Positions 63,092 to 64,000 of a stretch of 64,000 nt of DNA are shown here, piece after piece. The DNA lies in NCBI GenBank assembly GCA_017546665.1, contig JAFYSE010000039.1, positions 21,065 through 85,064 of the forward strand. The letters are read 5' to 3'. The position numbers were made by a program, and so were the translations under genes. The stretch is from Clostridia bacterium (lineage in GTDB: Bacteria; Bacillota; Clostridia; Oscillospirales; Acutalibacteraceae). How positions within the stretch are numbered: position 1 is the stretch's first letter; every line of letters starts with the position of its first letter. A model generated the notes under the pieces. It ran no database searches, was not told the DNA's origin, and worked only from the letters and a program-made list of their open reading frames with translations.

Positions 63092-63841
63092 ATGTCGATT
63101 TTAGAAGTTAAAAATATACAGAAAAGTTTTGATAAAACTGAAGTATTGAAAGATATTAGCTTTACTCTTGAAAAAGGTGAAGTGCTTTCTATTATTGGTT
63201 CATCAGGTAGTGGTAAAACAACGCTTCTTCGTTGTCTTAATTTCCTTGAAACAACTGATTCAGGTAGGATTATTGTTGATAATGATATTTTATTTGATGG
63301 CAATAATAAGATGACGGATGAAAAGATAAGGGAAAATCGACTCAATTTTGGTCTTGTGTTCCAGAACTTTAACCTTTTTCCACAATACACAGTTCTTGAA
63401 AATCTTACACTTGCACCAACTCTTTTGAAAAAAGCTGATAATGTAACTATTAAAAATCAAGCATTGGAAATAATAAAAAAAGTTGGTTTGGAAGATAAAG
63501 TTGATTTTTATCCTTGTCAACTTTCAGGTGGTCAGCAACAACGCGTTGCAATAGCAAGAGCCTTGATGTTGTCACCTAAAATCCTCTGTTTTGATGAGCC
63601 TACAAGTGCTCTCGACCCAGAGCTTACAGGTGAAGTTCTTCGCGTTATCCGTGAGCTTCGTGATGGAAATACAACAATGATTATTGTTACTCACGAAATG
63701 AACTTTGCAAAAAATGTATCGGATAAAGTTATTTTTATGGCAGACGGAATTATTGAAGAGTGTGGCAGCCCTGAAGAACTTTTCGAAAACCCCAAGAGTT
63801 TAAGACTTAAAGAATTTTTAAGTTCATCATTAAAAGATTAA
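63092..63841 (+). CDS. polar amino-acid ABC transporter, ATPase
   Basis: 249 residues of GlnQ type. Walker A IGSSGSGKTT, Q-loop GLVFQNFNLFPQ, signature LSGGQQQRVAIARAL, Walker B ILCFDEPTSALDPE and the switch histidine in IIVTHEMNF. Energises uptake through the permease starting 3 bases upstream. The 3' side runs into an AT-rich stretch and an insertion sequence, with no complete terminator. Confidence 0.97.
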   Translation: MSILEVKNIQKSFDKTEVLKDISFTLEKGEVLSIIGSSGSGKTTLLRCLNFLETTDSGRIIVDNDILFDGNNKMTDEKIRENRLNFGLVFQNFNLFPQYTVLENLTLAPTLLKKADNVTIKNQALEIIKKVGLEDKVDFYPCQLSGGQQQRVAIARALMLSPKILCFDEPTSALDPELTGEVLRVIRELRDGNTTMIIVTHEMNFAKNVSDKVIFMADGIIEECGSPEELFENPKSLRLKEFLSSSLKD

Positions 63842-63865
63842 AAAAGGCCTTCGTCAAAGTGATAT

Positions 63866-63925
63866 AATCCCCTTAAAGTAGACACTTGAAAAAACAAAAA
63901 GTTTCAAGACTACTTTAGGGGGATT
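63866..63925 (+). repeat. imperfect inverted repeat over the transposase start region
   Basis: AATCCCCTTAAAGTAG (63866-63881) pairs with CTACTTTAGGGGGATT (63910-63925) in 16 bp with one G-U, then an inner CTTGAAA (63885-63891) pairs with TTTCAAG (63902-63908). The ribosome-binding AGGGGGA is in the 3' arm. Confidence 0.85.
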
Positions 63926-63928
63926 TTC

Positions 63929-64000
63929 ATGTCAAAACTAAGTTATGAAGAAAGAATATCAGCGGTCAAAGAGTATCGGGAAGGTAAAGGCAGTTACAGA
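63929..64000 (+). CDS. IS3-family transposase OrfA (5' part only)
   Basis: The first 24 residues (SKLSYEERISAVKEYREGKG) read like the helix-turn-helix OrfA of IS3-family elements of the IS150 group. ATG 63929 follows AGGGGGATTTTC. The frame runs open to the window edge. OrfA normally regulates and frameshifts into an OrfB DDE transposase, which would be to the right. Confidence 0.7.
   Translation, partial: MSKLSYEERISAVKEYREGKGSYR

Larger units (their letters stand above)
63861..64000 (+). mobile_element. left end of an IS3-like insertion sequence (truncated by window)
   Basis: The end starts near 63861 (GATATAATCCCC); the exact terminal base and target duplication cannot be set because the right end is outside. 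It contains a long stem-loop and the first codons of a transposase orfA. The assignment rests on the orfA N-terminus. Confidence 0.65.

Overview
The window is AT-rich chromosomal DNA from a spore-forming Firmicute, most likely a gut-type Clostridia (Oscillospirales/Ruminococcaceae-like; the exact taxon is inference). Evidence for sporulation is direct: a SigH-like sigma factor, SpoVAE, the germination protease GPR, SpoIIP, an alpha/beta-type SASP and a PdaA-like deacetylase. The IspH-S1 fusion and the cmk-plsC-ispH/S1 order also point to Clostridia. Almost every gene has a clear Shine-Dalgarno sequence, and gene spacing is tight. No stretch over 300 bases lacks a gene, no tRNA or CRISPR array was seen, and the only mobile element is the left end of an IS3-like insertion sequence at the right edge.

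Layout. 1-8573: 3' part of thiI, two tandem class B sortases, a membrane-anchored SpoIID-domain protein with a CinA-like cytoplasmic half, galE, lemA with a TPM/YgcG partner, a HAD phosphatase and RNase P RNA. 8616-13653: recD2, a TPP-riboswitch-controlled thiT whose promoter lies in the end of recD2, and a yifB/comM ATPase on the minus strand. 13660-24205: phosphoglucomutase, then the sporulation-rich stretch (sigH-like, zinc ribbon protein, spoVAE, rpsT, gpr, spoIIP), yhaM, a DUF2804 gene, trmL, pdaA-like and SASP, with several small proteins under 60 residues.

24240-30989: a dense nine-gene run hprK-murB-rapZ-whiA-two signal peptidases-rbgA-rnhB-yraN. 30997-37939: thrC, a DUF1540 peptide, a phosphoesterase, tig-clpP-clpX and an EamA transporter. 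37979-44670: an envelope-polysaccharide locus (sugar transferase, degenerate LCP-like protein, transglutaminase-like protein), the folate set folE-folP-folB-folK and a DEDD exonuclease. 44718-54799: GH20 hexosaminidase, GNAT, ackA facing tmcAL, an RpiR regulator, and the overlapping chain FAD oxidoreductase-cmk-plsC-ispH/S1. 54821-63841: GH27 alpha-galactosidase with an inserted domain, ligA, an APH-like kinase, an RluA pseudouridine synthase, an unknown membrane protein and a complete polar amino-acid ABC transporter. 63861-64000: start of the IS.

No obviously new defence or mobile system is present. The most unusual points are the CinA/SpoIID fusion beside two sortases, the LCP-fold protein that has lost its catalytic residues beside a transglutaminase, the compact GPR with a very short pro-segment, and the GH27 enzyme with a domain inserted in its barrel.
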